From JAZGDL01 sp036477795 (GTDB taxonomy: Bacteria > Planctomycetota > Phycisphaerae > UBA1845), in the NCBI GenBank assembly GCA_036477795.1, contig JAZGDL010000119.1:1-15542 (forward strand): a stretch of 15,542 nt of DNA, in the 5' to 3' direction. Position 1 is the first letter of the stretch, and each line of letters opens with the position of its first letter. The translations under genes were made by a program, and so were the position numbers. Below, piece after piece: positions 14,554 to 15,542 of this stretch. A model generated the notes under the pieces. That model was given only the letters and a program-made list of their open reading frames with translations, searched no databases and was not told the DNA's origin.

Positions 14554-14587
14554 GCCGCTGATGCGAGAATGCCGCTGGTGCGAGAAT
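14554..14587. repeat. Tandem 17-base duplication at the REP left edge
   Basis: GCCGCTGATGCGAGAAT (14554-14570) is followed at once by GCCGCTGGTGCGAGAAT (14571-14587), differing at one base. The second copy is the first part of the left REP hairpin. The first lacks the second half of the stem, so it looks like a partial duplication. Confidence 0.85.
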
Positions 14588-14600
14588 CCTTTCTCGCACC
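14571..14600 (+). repeat. Left REP-like hairpin beside the RAYT gene
   Basis: A perfect 10-bp stem, GGTGCGAGAA / TTCTCGCACC (14577-14600), with loop TCCT is preceded by GCCGCT. The 30-base unit is the reverse complement of 15230-15259 at 29 of 30 positions. A further match follows on the inner side (GCAG.AG..AATCCCTTCC at about 14605-14622). Confidence 0.92.
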
Positions 14601-14654
14601 CACGCAGTAGGGAATCCCTTCCCACGTTCCACCGCAAACGTTACGCTCTCGCCC

Positions 14655-15191
14655 GTGGCCCGCTACCGCGCAGATGAAAACCTGCCATACTTTTGCACGA
14701 TCGCCGTTCTCGACTGGGTCCCTATCTTGATTGAGACTCGCTACATCGATCCCATCATCGAGAGTCTGTTATATTGCCGCCGGGACAAGGGGTTGGAGGT
14801 GTTCGCGTTCGTCATCATGCCCAACCACATGCACATGATCGCCGCTGCGGGCGAGCAATTGCATCCAGTGATTCGCGATTTCAAGCGATTCACGTCTCGA
14901 ACGATCCATGACAGGCTCAAGCAGGACGGACGTACGACCATCCTGAACTGGCTTGGGAGGGCCACACAACCTGCCCGCCGGGCGCGGCACGAGCTTGGGC
15001 TTTGGCAATCCGGATTCCACCCCCAGGCCCTTTACTCACGAAAGGTCTTTGAGCAAAAGCTCCGGTACCTGCATGACAATCCTGTGCGTAAGGGGCTGGT
15101 GTCCCGAGCGGACGACTGGTGGTACAGCTCGGCGGCGGTTTATTGCGGTTGCGACGATGTATGTATGGACATTGATAGTCTGGAACTTTGA
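14655..15191 (+). CDS. REP-associated tyrosine transposase (RAYT), Y1/HUH family
   Basis: This 178-residue protein belongs to the IS200-like Y1 transposase superfamily, RAYT branch. The HUH motif is MPNHMH (His58 and His60), preceded by the usual strand FAFVI. RDFKRFTSRTI lies in the middle. The nucleophile is probably Tyr138 in KLRYLHDNPVRKGLV, the hallmark RAYT segment, and WWYSSA closes the fold. The family nicks and rejoins single-stranded DNA through a 5' phosphotyrosine and binds REP hairpins. The length is normal and the catalytic residues look intact, so it may be active. The start is a GTG at 14655; no ATG lies upstream in frame and no clear Shine-Dalgarno is seen, so expression may be weak. 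Inverted REP hairpins lie on both sides (14571-14600 and 15230-15259), which strengthens the RAYT assignment over an ordinary IS200 transposase. Confidence 0.9.
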   Translation: MARYRADENLPYFCTIAVLDWVPILIETRYIDPIIESLLYCRRDKGLEVFAFVIMPNHMHMIAAAGEQLHPVIRDFKRFTSRTIHDRLKQDGRTTILNWLGRATQPARRARHELGLWQSGFHPQALYSRKVFEQKLRYLHDNPVRKGLVSRADDWWYSSAAVYCGCDDVCMDIDSLEL

Positions 15192-15229
15192 TGTAGGGCC
15201 GTTCGCTGGAAGGGATTTCTGCTGCTCGG

Positions 15230-15259
15230 GGTGCGAGAAGGGATTCTCGCACCAGCGGC
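15230..15259 (-). repeat. Right REP-like hairpin beside the RAYT gene
   Basis: The perfect 10-bp stem GGTGCGAGAA / TTCTCGCACC (15230-15253) has loop GGGA, then AGCGGC. It is the inverted partner of 14571-14600. It also lies downstream of the minus-strand gene's stop at 15282, where it could act as a shared 3' structure for the two converging genes. Confidence 0.92.
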
Positions 15260-15282
15260 TGAAGCGGCGGCGCCGCCGGATT
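15260..15282. repeat. Right copy of the GC-rich direct repeat, with an internal palindrome
   Basis: The 23 bases begin TGAAGCG and end GCCGGATT, in direct orientation to 14534-14553. They contain the perfect palindrome CGGCGGCGCCGCCG. They abut the right REP hairpin and end at the stop codon of the minus-strand tRNA-binding gene. Confidence 0.55.
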
Positions 15283-15542
15283 CAGCTTACGCGGCTGCCG
15301 GGGGGGATGTCCTCCGACGTGGTCAGAGTGACGAATCTGGACTGGTTATCGGTGCCGGCTGCCAGCAGCATGCCCTGACTCTCCACGCCGCGCATCATGC
15401 GCGGGGCCAGGTTGGCGACGATGATCAGAGTGCGACCCAGTAGCTGCTCGGCCGTGTATATGCCCTTGAGCCCGGCGCAGACTTGTCGCTGCTCGTCGCC
15501 CAGATCGACTTTCAAGACAATGAGCTTGTCGGCGTTGGGGTG
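15282..15542 (-). CDS. metG: tRNA-binding domain of methionyl-tRNA synthetase type (5' part off the edge)
   Basis: On the minus strand, 86 codons run open from the window edge to a TGA at 15284-15282. They read HPNADKLIVLKVDLGDEQRQ first, then the YTAEQLLGRTLIIVANLAPR strand region, then GVESQGMLLAAG and IPPGSRVS. This is the EMAPII/MetRS-beta OB fold that binds the tRNA elbow. It is most often the C-terminus of bacterial MetRS, which charges initiator and elongator tRNA-Met, but the same fold also exists as a stand-alone protein. Which applies here cannot be seen without the missing part, so the symbol is provisional. The characteristic GVESQGM motif is intact. The gene converges on the RAYT gene, with the REP hairpin between them. 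Confidence 0.85.
   Translation of the reverse strand, partial: HPNADKLIVLKVDLGDEQRQVCAGLKGIYTAEQLLGRTLIIVANLAPRMMRGVESQGMLLAAGTDNQSRFVTLTTSEDIPPGSRVS

Larger units (their letters stand above)
14571..15259 (+). mobile_element. Candidate REP/RAYT unit: transposase gene between inverted REP hairpins
   Basis: About 690 bases hold one Y1-type transposase gene bounded by inverted 30-base REP-like hairpins, with extra inverted similarity of about 15-18 bases on the inner side. In known REP/RAYT systems the single RAYT gene is flanked by REPs that it recognises, and it is thought to spread REPs rather than itself. The boundary choice is mine. Direct repeats at 14534-14553 and 15260-15282 may mark the edges of the whole unit or may be part of the repeat cluster. 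Confidence 0.7.

Noticed and set aside
13771..14610. Open frame of 279 codons overlapping the ABC permease
   Set aside because: The peptide is rich in Arg, His and Gly and is typical of an out-of-frame reading of GC-rich DNA. The overlapping frame has clear membrane helices and an ABC-2 motif.

Overview
The window looks like chromosomal DNA from a member of the Planctomycetota, possibly Phycisphaerae-like. Three things point there. A small membrane protein after ftsY carries the CxxCGYNLR...CxECG zinc ribbon that is typical of planctomycete proteins. The DNA is GC-rich. The gaps between genes are filled with several families of short palindromic repeats of a kind I recall as frequent in planctomycete genomes. 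The lineage is an inference from these marks, because no rRNA or other standard phylogenetic marker gene is present.

Layout. Positions 1-576 are the 3' part of ftsY (SRP receptor GTPase). Next come a two-helix zinc-ribbon membrane protein (599-1009) and a very small PQQ/beta-propeller-repeat protein (1133-1462). A gene-free stretch of about 670 bases (1463-2129) is largely palindromes, including a nested structure of about 195 bases. Then comes an addB-addA pair (2130-9477), overlapping by 8 bases, which encodes both subunits of the AddAB helicase-nuclease for double-strand-break repair by recombination. After a perfect 24-base palindrome there is a bifunctional proline catabolism gene of the putA type (9605-12637). 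A large inverted repeat begins one base after its stop. An ABC exporter pair (ATPase 12764-13702, permease 13721-14536) follows. Next is a REP-associated tyrosine transposase gene (RAYT, 14655-15191) between two inverted copies of a 30-base REP-like hairpin. The window closes with the 3' end of a minus-strand gene for a MetRS-type tRNA-binding domain (15282-15542).

The genes are mostly housekeeping. The unusual layer is the repeat biology. At least four unrelated palindromic families occupy the intergenic spaces. One 33-base repeat lies inside the coding regions of both addB and addA, read in different frames, so it appears as two unrelated peptides. In addA it belongs to a 54-base hairpin-forming element. 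The RAYT gene with its flanking hairpins is a complete candidate REP/RAYT unit. It matches only one of the repeat families seen here, so the others must be moved by something else or be relics.

All domain calls come from reading motifs. No database search was run.
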